From Cyanoderma ruficeps (taxonomy: Eukaryota; Chordata; Aves; Passeriformes; Timaliidae), in the NCBI GenBank assembly GCA_008694505.1, contig VZDJ01000301.1, positions 5,761,081 to 5,825,080 of the forward strand: a stretch of 64,000 nt of DNA, given 5' to 3'. Shown here piece by piece: positions 13,991 through 27,351 of this stretch (position 1 is its first letter; every line of letters begins with the position of its first letter). Under the pieces are notes generated by a model that was not told the origin of the DNA, made no database searches, and saw only the letters and a list, made by a program, of their open reading frames with translations. Made by a program: the position numbers and the translations under genes.

Positions 13991-16900
13991 GCTTCTGGTT
14001 TCTTTGAGCTTCAGAAAAGACAAGAAGTTTTCTTCTGCTAAATGTACTGGCTCATTTTGTATTAATTTGAGTACCTTACTGATAAATTGATTTTACTGCT
14101 GCCCCACAAAGTAGATATGAATGATACCTCTTGCATTCACTTTCTTAATGAAATATTAAATATAACTTGCTATAAATGGAATCTCGGCTAAAGCAATAAT
14201 TAGTATTTCAGTCTGTTTAAAATAACATTTTAATTAGCTTCACTAATTCTAAGGATTGCAGAATATTGGTTCAGGCATTACAATGTTATTGTAGATGCTT
14301 TGCTTAAGTACCTAAATTCACATTATTTGATAATATTTCCTCTTCAGGAACAACTGCTATTAACAATTTCTAATATTTAATAATAATATTATTAATTAAT
14401 AGTAATTATTTTCCTCATTGACATTCAAGCTGTGGGTGATATTTACAAATTTTTTTAAACCACAAAAATGGAGTAGATACCAAATAAAAAAAAGAGAAGC
14501 AGTCAATTGAACTCTCAATTTATTCGACACTATCTCATGTCACATCATTTGAATGGTCCTATGGTAAATCAGACCTAAAAAAGGAGAGCACTTTCTCTGA
14601 AATGTCCCACAGGTTTGGGGTAGAAGCAGGTGAACACATGGGGACAATACTGGAGATAGGACAGTGAAGCTCCAGTTGGCCAAGGGGAAGAAAATAAACA
14701 TCATGAAAACATTGGGCCAAATACCACCATGACATAGGTTTAAATGAGGCCTACACGTGGTGCTGGACAGAGCTGAAAACAGAATTTGCTTTAGTCATTG
14801 TATTTTTTCCCATCTTTTCACAGGACAGGAGTGGGAATGGCAGGCAGGATGCACCTGGGTCAAGAAGGTGACTTTGGAAACAATTCAAAATGAGTGAATA
14901 CGCCTTACAGCAAAAGCAGCTCTTTTTGCTTCAGGTGAGGCATGGGCAGCCCAGTGCTGAGGGGGATTTTTGTTCACAAAACAGCCTCGTTTGCTTTGCC
15001 TGTGTCCCCTGAGAGGCTGTCACTGAACACCACGGGCTGTGTGCCTGGGGAGGGCTGATAACTCTGAGCAGCTCTGACACCCCACTTTTGCTTTATCCAG
15101 TTCAGCAGCAGATCTCTATTTCAGGTGCAGAAGGAATTGTTTACCATTCTTCTTGGTCTCACTTTCCCTCTCGCTGAATTAGCCACTTTAACAAGACCAA
15201 GTGATGTGTTTTCCAGAGGGAAAGCTTTGAAACGAAGCAAGATTGTTGTGCCTTGTTCAAAGCTCCCTTTCAGGAGAAACTTCACTAACACAGGGAGGCA
15301 TCCAAGAAGTTTGTTCCCCAAACTGTTTTTGTGAGAGAAGTGTTTATTGTTTCTTTGATTGTTTGTTTTAATGTTTATTGTGGTTTTTATTTTAAAATAT
15401 CTGCATTTCTTTTTAATATGTGCTTTGCCCACAAATATTGCTGTGAAGCCCAGTATTATGGTCAGGTCTACTCTGCAGTGATCCAGGGAGGCACGACAGA
15501 TGCTTCAATGACATTCTTTAGGTGTATTTTTTTGGTTACTAGGAGTCCTTTCAATAGAGACACTGCAATATTCAGCGTGCTTTGCTCAGAGCCTGTGCCT
15601 GCCATGGGAGATCATCCAGCTCTGTTACTGTGAGAGACAGCAGAAAAGCAAAAGGGATAGTAATAAGAGAAGGAAAGAGGATAAATGTAGGCAAGGAAAG
15701 CTCAGCAGAGGCATTTCTAGTTCCTTAAGGGATTTTTGCTCCTTTAAGGGATTTCAAGCGCTCAATCTGTAGAAAATTTTCATCCACATCCAAACTGGGC
15801 AGAAATTCCTTTCAGGAAATGCCATCACCAAGCCCCAGCAGCTGAGATCAGCAGCACGGGCCAGGCTCCACCAGGGACTGGGATCAGACATTACATAACA
15901 CACAGACCCTTACTCTGAGGAAGGGCCCACAGAAAGCTGAATATTAGGCTGAATTCCTTGTATTTTAGTACTTCTGGGACTGTCCTGGTAATGAAGGTAA
16001 TGACTAGCTCAGGCAGGATGAAATACCAGCATGTGCAGCATAAACGCTTCTTGGACCTTCCTCTTGTGGCAAGAGGCATGTAAGTGACAGACATTTATTT
16101 TCTGGTTAAACTGGTTAAACTATAGCTTTTTCTGGGCAGAAGAAGCAGGAAGTGTATTTCATAAGGCAGCTCTGAATGTATCCTGTGTTTTTATTCTCTT
16201 TTGCCATGTAGTCATTCATTCTTCAACCTTTCCCCATAAGTTCCCATTATTTAATTTCCCTAGGCAAAAATCTGTAAGCCTAGCCAGAGTCACTCCCTGG
16301 TATTCTCTTTCCTCTTCAGAATTTTTTTAATTTTCTGGAAAACTGCTTCCCAGTCTTGCCTTTTCACACCAACAACATGTCACTTGCTTGGAGTTAATGC
16401 CCAGCAAAACCAAGACTGCAAATACTCATTCTGTGTTTAAATGATGTGTTTGAAAAGGTTAATTAACAAAGAACTTGGCGGTGCTCAGCCCAAACAAGCA
16501 CTGTATAAACCACTGAGACACCCAGGAAAGGGCTTTCAAAAATTCCACCAGAAGTTAGGGATATTCCCAGAGAAATAGTACTTAGGTTGTCAATCCCATA
16601 GCTTTTCATTAAGACCAAAATTCCTAAATGCTATCTGTATCCTTTGAATACCCTCTGCCTTAGCACTCAGTGGTTGTGACAGCTACTAAAGCAGGTCTGT
16701 GCCTAATATTTTGCTCCAAAATCCACCTTAAATATCTGAGAGCCCACAGGAATTATGCACTTTAATTTGCTTAGATCTAAAGATGAATACCATTTACATT
16801 TCCACCACTGAGGGTACAAGTTTTCCAGTCTTTAGTCAATGCCACTGTTAAATATACAAATCAGACATGCTTGAAAAATGGAAAAAAGCCCCCACCTTGG

Positions 16901-17577
16901 AATGTTAGCTCAAGCATTATTTTTCACACCTAATACTTACTGCTTGCCTTTATTGACTGTGCCTGAAAATTCCTTAAAATATGTCAGCAGAGATAGTTAT
17001 TGCTGTTAACAGCATGACATGGAATTCAGCATCTAAAAGCTCTTAGCCTATATTGTGTGCCAGAAGTGAGGAGAAAGAACAGCTGGAGAGAATTTTGTGG
17101 AGCTTGTTGTTTGAGGGTGGATGCAATCTTAATTCTGGTGTCTTGATCTCAGTAATGAGAAAGGTTTTGTAGGTTGAGTCACAAAAAGGGAAGAATACTC
17201 TCTGTTTTACTATTGTGGCAAGTGCCAAGCCTGGTGAATAATGTAGATAATTTTTTGGACATTTGAAGGGGAGAATAATGTATGATTAATGTCAGTTCCA
17301 CTGTTTTCCTTCCTTGTTGCTCTGCACAAGTACCATGGTGTTTCTCAGAAGTAAAACATGGTACAAGCAATGTCTTGAGCAAGGACTGAGTTACAGTTTT
17401 TATCTTGCACTTGTGGCTGTTTGGTTTTAAACTCATTTTATATATCTGCTAAGCAAAATAAACTGATCACAGTCTTCAGCCTTGTGGGGTTGGTTTGTCC
17501 TCAGTTGCATCTTTAGATATTTAATGGAATATGGATTAAAAATGTACTCTTACTATCAAAATTGTAATTATTCCCAT

Positions 17578-17613
17578 CTCTCTTCTTCCTCTCTTTCTCT
17601 CTCTCTCTCTTTT
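17578..17613. repeat. CT-rich microsatellite
   Basis: An interrupted (CT)n tract with a pure core of about 14 bases, flanked by TCTTC variants. It is a simple repeat with no coding role visible. Confidence 0.85.
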
Positions 17614-17899
17614 CTGGAAACAAACAAACAAAAGCAACAACTTATTCTTTATGCAGAGATGTTTGTTAAAACTCCTGTTGCTCTTGATGCGTCTCAACTC
17701 CTGCCAATTTATCCACAGATTTTGTTTACATTTTTGTTATGTTTTTTTTTTCAAGTGATGTTCTCTGGCTGAGACTTTTATCAGTGCCAAGCACCAAAGA
17801 ATGATAACCTCCCATGTTTTGTATATGCCAGTGATATGAGATCTGCACTCCTGCCACAGTCCTGCCCTGTTCACAAACCAAAATGTCCTATTCTTCTCT

Positions 17900-18105
17900 T
17901 GTGAGACTGAACAGGACATTGCCACCTGCCCAATGTCATCTCGCTGAATCTTGACCATCTTTCCAATTTATCAAGATCATTTTGAATCTTAATTCTGGCT
18001 TCAAGAATGCTGTTACCCTTGATGGTTTAATGTACACTGTAAATTTTACATGAGTACAGACTTCCATCATTTAAGTTAATGAAAACACTGACAGGCCTCT
18101 GTCTG
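17900..18105 (-). mobile_element. ancient CR1 ORF2 reverse-transcriptase fragment
   Basis: Read on the minus strand, the segment around 17955-17995 encodes KIQNDLDKLERW. This is the stretch that follows the RT active-site block in CR1-family ORF2 of sauropsids (pattern IQNDLDKLE-W). Upstream on the same strand lies a degraded INLNDGSLYSCKIYS-like segment where the family has the conserved hydrophobic-INDL and FADD motifs. Here the active-site aspartates are gone, stop codons interrupt the frame, and the 3' side decays beyond recognition. Nothing functional remains. It is clearly older than the CR1 tail at 7216-7425, since it survives only as a short internal piece of the coding region. Confidence 0.75.
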
Positions 18106-20703
18106 AAATACCTGCCTACCTTTAGATAAAGTATTAAATCTTCCAGGGAAGGGGATTTTCAGACACTTTGGTAGTATTGTGGATTAGTGCTCGTAGATGT
18201 TTTTTCACCTTGATTTGATGTACGCTGGATAGCTTTCTCAAGGTAAATATAGATGCTCCCTTCAGCATCTATCTCTAAACAGTTATTTGATCAAACAACA
18301 TATCGAGTCTTTTGTGGATTTTTTTTTTACTTCAGGTGCCCGGGAATAAAATATTTTAATGTAATCTCTGATTATTTTTCTTCCAAAGTCTCCTGTCTGA
18401 TTCCTGTGCCATGGTTGCAGCAAATAAGATGGAGGGCTTGAGGGTTTTATTGTTATGCCACCGTAGGTGATTGAAGATATGAACAAAAAATTTTCAAAGT
18501 GTCTGTATAACCACCCATGGAATAGGCTTAATGCATTCACTCAGGCTGGTTTTCTGAGAATTAATTTACATTTCATATATTTGAGAGTCTCACATGGAAA
18601 GATATTTTTATGATGATTTTTAATACAGTAATTTGATGAGATCATAAGGATTTACTTTGGAAGGATTTATAATTAATTTCTGCATATAAAGAAGGTATCA
18701 TTCCACAAGTATGAAATTTATATTTATTTCTTCCCTATAATGTTTCATGAAGGAGACAGAAGAAAAGGTGCAATTAAAGAGCCATAGGATCTTCTGCTCT
18801 CTCCTCTCCCTGTCTTATGACTGCCAATAAAAAACTTTCAGTGGAAAATCTATGAAGAAGGAGAAAGAGTCCATGTCTCTTTAAGAAGCAATAATTTAGT
18901 TATGAAAAAATCCTGAATTCCATACACTGTGTTAAACTTCCTCTTGTCCTTTCCATGTTAATTTATATTCTACCCTGTCCTAGATACAAGATCTTTTCCC
19001 CAAACTGCCTTCAATAATACAGAACATTGTTCGAGGGAGGATTTTGCTTCTTTCTTTCTGTTGAGTGTGTGATGTAAAAGTTGAATATCCCTCAAGCAAA
19101 TGCATTTTAAGGAAAATATTGTGGGGGTCTGAGGAACAAGCACTGAAACCACTGCTGAGTCACCTCCTCCTGCCGTGTCAGGCGTCCTCAGGAACCCAGA
19201 AACTCTTGTTGAAGGCAAGACCTGCTTCACTGGTGTACCCCACCTGTCTGGGGCATCATCAGAGGAACTCCTGACAAATCTCTGGGGGAAGGACAAGATA
19301 ATTAAGGAACTGACTTTGGGATGTGAGTGTTAACTTGTGCACTGAGCTCGGTGGAGCAGGAGACTTATAAATGTCACCGTCAAACCAGGTATTTATTAGT
19401 TGGAGCTGGCATACTCCAACTTCCCAGCAAGTGGTGAGAAAATATTCCTTGTCACTTGAGACTTTTAAAACTGCAGCAGATTGAACATGGCCTGAAAAAA
19501 AATATTCTCTTGAGCTGAGTGCTCTTATAGCAAGGGGCTGGGGAGTGATGAGATGAGCAGTTGTGATCTTTCCCTCCTGATTCTGCCCTGCTGTCATGTC
19601 ACCACCTCCTGGAGGCTATTGGTTGTTTCTACAACCAAAATTGTCTCCAGAGTGCAATAGAGTGAGTGGGAAACTTGACTTATACAGTAATGAGTACTGG
19701 CCAGAGAGCAAAATAATGGGAACACTTTTAAAAAAATAATATTGACTTTTTTCTCCTCCTTGCTTACCAGCTGCAGACTGTGCCGTGAGAGAAACCAATC
19801 ACAGACTCATTCCCAAACTGTCCAGATGAAAAAGACCTGGAGGCTACTTTGCTTATTGCCATAACTCTCCAGAATTGCCTCCTGCCATATATCTGAGTAC
19901 TACATTCAGGCTAATTTGCCATAACTTTCCACTAGAAACCTATTCCATACCCTGATAAATCTCATCCCGAGCTCTTCCCGCAACTCCCATCCTGAAGAAC
20001 TCAGTTCATGTTTTCATTTGTCCATTTCCATTCTGAATCAGAGATGCTGCCTGAAATATTTAAAGGCTAAGGACCTCAGCAGGGACTGGAGAATGCTGTA
20101 GATGCTTTCTCTGTCATTTCCTTTGCTCTGTGGAGGATGTAACATTGTAATAAAAGTTCCAGACAGGCAAGAAAAATGATCCATATTACTGGACAATCTG
20201 CTACCCTTATCTCCTGCAGATCAAGACCTTTTTACCTATAGCTTGGGAAAGTATTACTTAAAAAGTGTGAAATGAGAAGTGCCTTATTACGTAGTTGGCT
20301 CTACCATGCTGAATTAAAGAAATACCTTTATAGAATATAGAGGACAAATTGATTTTTGAAATAACCTTTCAGATATGCAAATATTCTCCTGGGTGAAGAG
20401 GACATTGAAGTGGTTCAGGCTTCATTCTGCAGTGCAGACCCCAGCACACACTCACTTTCTGTGCACCCCACTTTCTGTACTGTCATTTCATCCCTGTCTT
20501 GCTCTGGGGCAGTTTGTGTAAGGCTGATGTGGCTGTGTTTACACAATTATGACCTCAGAGGAGACAGTCCCAGCTGGAAGGTAGGACACATCCTCAGGAA
20601 AATGATTCTCCAGGTGCTCAGCATTCCCATCGGGTGCTGTATATTACCATATCATCCCTTTGTGACTCAAGAATGCTCATATCTGATTCTGTAAATGCTC
20701 ATT

Positions 20704-20750
20704 TATCTGTATCACCTTGGGCATGACACCTCACTTAGCCCACACTGAAA
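20704..20750 (+). mobile_element. MIR-like SINE relic
   Basis: The string tgtatcaccttgggcatgac, followed by acctcacttagccc, resembles the MIR core (gtgaccttgggcaagtca followed by cttaacct). Only about 45 bases can be aligned by eye, and neither the head nor the tail of the element is evident, so a chance match is possible. Confidence 0.4.
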
Positions 20751-23700
20751 CTAATGGAAAGTTTTTCTGTCCTTTACAGGGGAACTGAATCAGACTTAGC
20801 TGGGAGACAAAATGAAGTTCAGATTCAAAGATATTGAGGATAGGAGCATAAAACTCCTTGGTTAGAAGATAGTTAGAAATGCCTTCTTCCATTGCAGCAG
20901 TAATTTTGTGCAGAAATAAAAATATTTTCCGTTCTAATCCAGATCTTTGAGCTCTTCATCAGCTTATTTTCAAATACTGTAGCTTTAACACAAGTACTGA
21001 AACCTGCTTTTGTGTCTTTTAGCAAGAACGATTGTAAGTGTCACTAAAATATAAAGAAAGCACTAATTCTCTGAGCCAGTGGTGATGAAGGTGTGTTGTT
21101 TTGGAAAAAATAGCACTTTTTTTCTGTGCGTACTATCACTTTTGAGCCCCCTCTTGGTTATCTCTCTTTGTTTCACACAAGGAGGGTGAATAGCCTGGAG
21201 GCATCTCTAGGTGCCCTTTCAATCAGAAACACTTCTTGATTTGTGTACTTATATAGCACAGGCCAAACTGAAGTGAGAATTTATTTCCGGGAGAAAACAG
21301 ATTTAATGTGAAAGGTGATCCTCAAAAATTTCACAGCTCCAGTTGCCTTGGATGAGCACCAAGAGAAGCAGCTGCTGCTCTGAGTGTCTCCCCCATCCCC
21401 GGGAGCTGCAGACCATGGACAGGGTGGGGGAGTGCTCCGTGCACAGGCCCCTCTCTTCAAGGACAATGCACGGATTAAAAGTACAAAAGGAGGATTAAAA
21501 TGGAAAACATTAAACCCAGGCTTCCAGTTCCTCATTGTGCATTGTGGGTCAGAAATCTGCCCAGCAGAGCCTTCAGATCCTGCCCCTCACCAATTATGTT
21601 CTCCCTCTACCCACCTTGAACTTTGCAATTCTCTGACTCTCATAACCCTAAACCTTTCTAAACTTCATTGTGTTTGTAAAACAACCCCAACAAAACAAAG
21701 GAAAATAAAGAAACAACATTAGCAAATTATTCACCATCTTTTAGACCACTGAAAGAAATAAAGCAGTAAGAACGTTAATTGGAAATTTAAGACTCTTTAT
21801 ACATTTGTTCTTAAATTAATGGGTGCAGAAATAGAGGGAGGACAGAGTGAGCAAGCAGCTTATTGTTTGGAGTGCTGAGAGCTGCCTAAAAGGATGTTGT
21901 GCTGAGAATACTCTCCAACATGAAAAAGAGACCCCCAGGCAAACAGCCTTTATCTCAAGTAATCTTCAGAGAAGAGGATGTGTCCATGAAATAACTTTTG
22001 GAGACCTTGGGTAACCCAATACCTCAACCTCTGCTCATCAAGCTACTAGATCAGAAGAGAAATGTTCATAAACCCTTTTGAAGTGCACTAAAACATATAG
22101 AACATGGTGAATGAAGGATGGGTTAGTGTGTGACCTTATGATGAGATGAACAAAAGAGGGGAAAAACATTGCACCACCTTTTTGTAGGTTCCATTTATCC
22201 ATGAAATAAAAACTTGCATTCATATTTGCATTTCCATTACACAGAATTGCTATCTTCTGACTTACCAGCACAATGGTAGCGTTTTATTTATTTAAACTGG
22301 GTGGTTTGCTTCCCACAGTTTGACCAGTTGAGAGAAAAATAGGATTCAATAATGTGAACATTTCACAGTAAATAAATTGCATTAATACAACAATATAAAA
22401 GCTGTGCTCAGCAGTTTCTCTAGGACAAGGTCTGTTCTAGAACTATGCATCCAGCTTTCTAAACACTTGGAGAACCGTAAAGGTTACGTCTTGTGGTGTC
22501 ACCTAATACAAAAGCCTCTAGAATTTCTGCTTAGGATTCTGCTAACTCACATCTCCCCATTTACAAAGTTACAAGTTTAATTGCCTGCTTTCAGGCAGAA
22601 TATTTCTGTGTCTCTATTTCTTGCTCATATTCACTACTGCAGGCTTCTCTGTAAAATCCTGCAGTGACTCATTCTTGAAGGAAAGAAAACAGTGAGTTTT
22701 TTACCCTCAGTTTGAAGGGTAGCAAAATCAAAATGAGAATGAAAACACTTGCCTGCTTTTAATGCCCCCAGTCATCCTTTTTCTCCTTGACTACTTTGTA
22801 ACAACTGCAATCTTTCTATTTCTGATCCAGTATCAAGGAAAAAGAAAATCCTCGTGAAAATGTAGTGCTTGAATACAGATAAGCACATATTTTTCTTCAG
22901 AAATTACTTAACTATTCATGTGTTCGTAAAAGCACCTCAAACACTAAAGTTTAAAAAAAAAACCCCAAACTCTTTCTGTTTTTCATTGCAATGGGGTAGT
23001 TTAGGATGGTGAAATCAAACTTTTAAACTCATTATGAACTTATGTACATAAAATGTTACTTACAGTGATATATAGGTATAACAGTGTTTTATTATAAAGC
23101 ATTTGTGGTAAACTCTTTTTTATAGGCAATACTTATACTGATTGAAATAGTAAAATAATTAATATTTAAATCAAGCCACTTCTGACTATTTTGGAGAATA
23201 TATTTCTGCACACCTCCATAAACATCTGGAGCATGGAGCCATAACCAAAATCCGTGGCAGAAAGGGATGGCAATCACTTTTATATTTTGTCTCTCAATAA
23301 AAATAAAAAGCAGCCATACATTCTACACCTCTCATTTCTACAGTGCACACACACTGAAATATTCTCTTTATCGTTCTTTAGAGATAAATTTTACATGGTG
23401 TATACACCCGGGGTGAAATAAATGAATAAATTGAACAAAAAATACTGTAGCTATATTTGTGTTTATCTTTAGCAAGACAACCACTGCCTGCATCCTCTGC
23501 TGATGACAATTAGTATGAAAGAATAGAAATTACAGCAAACAAAAAACTTCTTGCACATTATGCATGAGCATCAAGCTGATTTTTTTCTAATGTTCCACGA
23601 CATCCTCACAGCAGTCAGAAAGCTTGAAATGATTAAGCACAACAAAGATCTAAATATAAATTTTCCTTTTCGTGCCAGTGGTAAATTACAACCTTAAAAA

Positions 23701-26229
23701 AAGTTGGGATTTCTTTGGTGTCACTATTTGATGCTCATAAAAAAAAAAAAACCCGAGGAATTTGCATCTCCAGTTTTAATTATATATGATCTTTAATTCT
23801 ATTTTTGTGCATAAAAATAGAAGCTTTGCATCACCTCTTCTGCAAGGGTGAAATGCAGAGTTTTCCTCATGTTATTGTCTTTAAACACCACTGAAGTCAA
23901 AGCAGAATGGATTTGCTTCAGCTGGGTGAGGGATGGCTCTGCTTCCATTAATGCTCCTACAATCATGATTGGTATCCTCAGGTGTGACCTGGCCTCCAGT
24001 TTTTTGGGTGGTTTTTGTTTTGGTTTTTTTTGCAGGAAGTAACTACACCACGGCAAAGGTTGTAAAGCATTCACTTTGAAAATCGGAGACTTTCTGCAAC
24101 AAACATTTTTTCCCCTGTCGCAGTAACCTCCTGCCTGATGATTCTTCTCCTGACAGTAAACTAAATATTGAACGGCCATTCAAGGGGGTTTGACCCTTCA
24201 CTTCTGAGCTTCTCAAAGAAACTGCTAAAATGCCTGATTATTTGAATAATCAAGGCAATGAATATTTGATCACTAACATCAAAGATAAAGCCATAATTCA
24301 AGAGCTGAGTTATATGCTTAATATTGCATTACTCATAACACAAAGAAGGTTATAATTTCCTTGAAAATGTGTTTGTTAAAGGTTTTTGGAACAGTGGAAT
24401 GGAGAAATATTGGGTATTAATATATTTATGTTTATTTGATTATCCAAAACTTGCCAATGTGTCATTTGCCAAGCTGTCAGATGAAAGAAATCGTGGTCAA
24501 TTAGGAACAATAACCTCAAACTTGGACACACTTCACAATGCCAGCAATGGTCTGAAGTCCAACCAGACACTGTGAATAATATTGGTTTTTACACATATAT
24601 ATTTTTATTATTGTATTTATGACTACTGTTTATAATAATCCAGGTATGGAGGCTGAATTATCATTTAAGTGTCAATGAAATAATTTTTTTTCTGTTTCTG
24701 ACTATGGAACATTATCATTGCCACTCCCTGCTGGCTCCTGCTTGCCTTTCTCCTCCCAGCATCCTAAAGAGAAGCCAATCTAATCCTAATCTCCCTTTTC
24801 CCACATCATCCCTCAAGGTTCAGCATCCCAGCAAGCACTGATCATTAAAAACACTCTTTGACTTTGATGTGACCTAATGCTCAGGCTGGAGCCAGGAAAC
24901 AAAGCAGCCATTTGTGTTTTAATATTTCAAACACACTTCAAGCAGTTTGGAGATCTTCCATCAAGAGCAGTTGCTGCCTAGAGAGCCACTGTCAGCTTCA
25001 TGAAGCCCTGTGCATTTACCTGCCATGACAAGTTGTTCCTATCAAAATGCCTATCAGATTTAATTATCTGGTTGCAGATAATTAAAACTATCTATCGAGG
25101 TATAGGGAACTACAAAGAAAGGCCACTTAATTAAACCTGGGCTGACTGAGGAGTGCGGGTTTGGAGCCTTTCCTCCCTTCTGCAGTCCCTGGAACAAATC
25201 CTGATGACAAAAGCCCAAATTGGCTCACCCAGGTTAGTCCAGGCACAGGGTTTAGGCCTGGCTTTGCCACCCACCCCCCTTACTGAGTGAGTGCAGTCAG
25301 TGCAACACTGCACAGAGAGTGCCCAGCAACATGCTGAGAGCTCCAAATCCACTTCCCAATCCCTCTTCTTACACATTTCATCAGTTTCTCGTTCATTTTG
25401 CTGTCCGTGTTTCCACTGATTAGATCTCAAGGCATGCATCTCCCACTCAAATTTAATCTTCTTTGTTAGTTAGATTGTGAGTACACCGAGCATGACTCTG
25501 AGCTTCATTTATTCACAGAAATGTTATGTATTTTCAGCAATATATTTGAACGTTTTCTGCTGTGAATGTCCTCCCTGTGCAGTGCTCAGGTGTCTGAGTG
25601 ATTGCCAATGCTCTTTAGTGGACTGCAGACATCCTGTTATTAATCTGAGTAACTGCTCACCACTCAGATTCTCAAGAACCCCATCACTTCTGCTGCACAG
25701 CAACAATATTTAGGCTTTAGACTTTCTGAAATGCATGTAGCAATATTTCACACCACGTACTCACCCAGATTCTCAGGCACAAAACACGTCTAGGCAGCTG
25801 CAGTTATGCAGTAAAAAAAAACAACAAACCAACCCCAAAACTTTTGTGTTTAAAAGTGACTTGTGCTCATTTTGTTATAATAAATTTTAATGGAAATGAA
25901 AATTCATAGCCCCCTTGAGAAGATAAATCTTCCCAAACCTTCTAAAAATTTACAGCTGGACAAAGAAAACAAGGTAAGGTAATTTCCTCATTGTCCTTAG
26001 AGTCAGTAGGACAGTGAGCTGTGGCAGTGTCAATTGGCCTCCACATTTGTCCCAAAATGAATGAGAAAGAAGGAAAAAGGCCAGCTGTGTTATGCTGACC
26101 ACACTGTCAGCTAAAAGAACAAAATATTGTATGGGTTTCATCTCAATTATTAGATCTAGAGTGAATAAACGATCCAAGTGAAAGGCTAAGGAGATTAAAG
26201 CAGGTTTATTTACCCGAAGAACTCTCCAA

Positions 26230-26267
26230 TTCTTTGATAGTAGAATTCTTCGATAGTAGAATTCTTC
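26230..26267. repeat. 16-bp tandem duplication
   Basis: Two near-identical 16-mers, ttctttgatagtagaa (26230-26245) and ttcttcgatagtagaa (26246-26261), are followed by a partial third, ttcttc. They differ at one base. This is a small local duplication that adds one EcoRI-like gaattc site per junction. Confidence 0.85.
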
Positions 26268-27318
26268 ATTGTTAAAAACCCCACACCTTAATCTGAGGAA
26301 CAATAGCACAAATTGCAGATATTCACTGGCAGAGACAGAACTTACTTTAAAAAAGGCAACACAACCACTATTATAATTTCTGCTGCTAAGAAATAATTTC
26401 AAATTGTACTTGTGCCTGAACCTCCACTTGGAGATCAAAGACCAACTTTAATTAGAAGTTATCTCTTACAGAAAAGAGGCCCATTATAAGGAATACCTAA
26501 AATAAAAACGGGCATCCAGACAAAATATGTGTACAGTCAACTGTCCTAGGGGAGCAAGAGCAACCCTGGAGCTTCTCACAGAGCTGCTGCTACTCTCTTT
26601 TATCTTACCATACCTTAAAAGCAGCTTTCCTTCCTGTCTGTGCCAGCCCTTCCCCACCAGAAGCTCGGCAGCAATCCTCAGGGTGTGATCCAGCAGCTGC
26701 CCTTGGACACCTCAGAGCCAGAAATCCGCTGCTGATGGGAGACAGGGCACTGGTGGGGAGAGGAGTGGCAAAGCACAGCACTAACACACCCCACAAAAAA
26801 CCCAACCAAGGAATTGTCAGCATTCACACAAGATAAAAAAAGAAATTTAAGGTAGTTTAGAGATAGCTTGGCTAAGGCATGAGGCAGGGAAAGCAGCCAG
26901 CAGATATTTTAAGGCCCTGTTTGCATAGGAAATGCTTAGAATGGGAATACAAAGGGCTGTGAAACATTACATAAATAGGAGGGATCAAATCAAGGGAGAC
27001 TTAAAAAAATGTATTTGACAGCAAGGTTGTGTGGCTGCTCCATCATGATTTTGTGAGGGAAACACTCCAACCTGTTTCACTGGATACAGTAAGACACAAA
27101 ATGATCTGGGCAAAAGCAGAAGAAAAGGCACTGCAGAGAAAGTGCAGCAGTCAGAGGTGGAGCATGAGAGCATTTCCACTGCCTAAGGGCCCATTTACTG
27201 GCTGCTGTTTCACTGTGATTCTTTGTTTTCCTCTCTCACCTCCCACCACAAAGTGATGCCAAGCCATGGGGCAAACATCCAAAGAGCTGCTTGGGACACT
27301 GAGGGCACTGTAACTTAC

Positions 27319-27351
27319 CTGTCTGTGCCCTTCGTGTCCAAAGTCCTGCCT
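27319..27351 (-). other. exon-like 33-nt segment (unproven)
   Basis: On the minus strand a pyrimidine-rich acceptor (ttgctgtctctcccag) precedes 33 bases and a consensus donor (CAG|gtaagt). The segment is in frame and would read RQDFGHEGHRQ. The splice signals are strong, but the peptide is unrecognised. An alternative acceptor 29 bases further upstream gives a 62-nt segment, also open. Cryptic sites of this quality occur by chance in long non-coding DNA, so this is only a candidate micro-exon or lncRNA exon. Confidence 0.15.

Larger units (their letters stand above)
7426..17577. other. non-coding stretch with minor relics
   Basis: No gene is recognised. The block holds a MIR-like tail near 8078, a short perfect hairpin at 10514-10535 and a long poly-T tract at 13920-13990, each listed separately. 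The segment around 14340-14420 is very AT-rich (runs of taataatattatt). Open frames reach 118 codons but overlap each other on both strands and carry no family motif. Confidence 0.55.

Noticed and set aside
19800..20060. Segment with tattccataccctgataaatc considered as part of an old CR1
   Set aside because: Only loose word-level resemblance; no RT motif or tail could be aligned by eye.
25950..26438. Minus-strand 162-codon hydrophobic open frame, considered as a membrane protein
   Set aside because: No family motif. It overlaps a tandem duplication, and hydrophobicity follows from T-rich composition on this strand.
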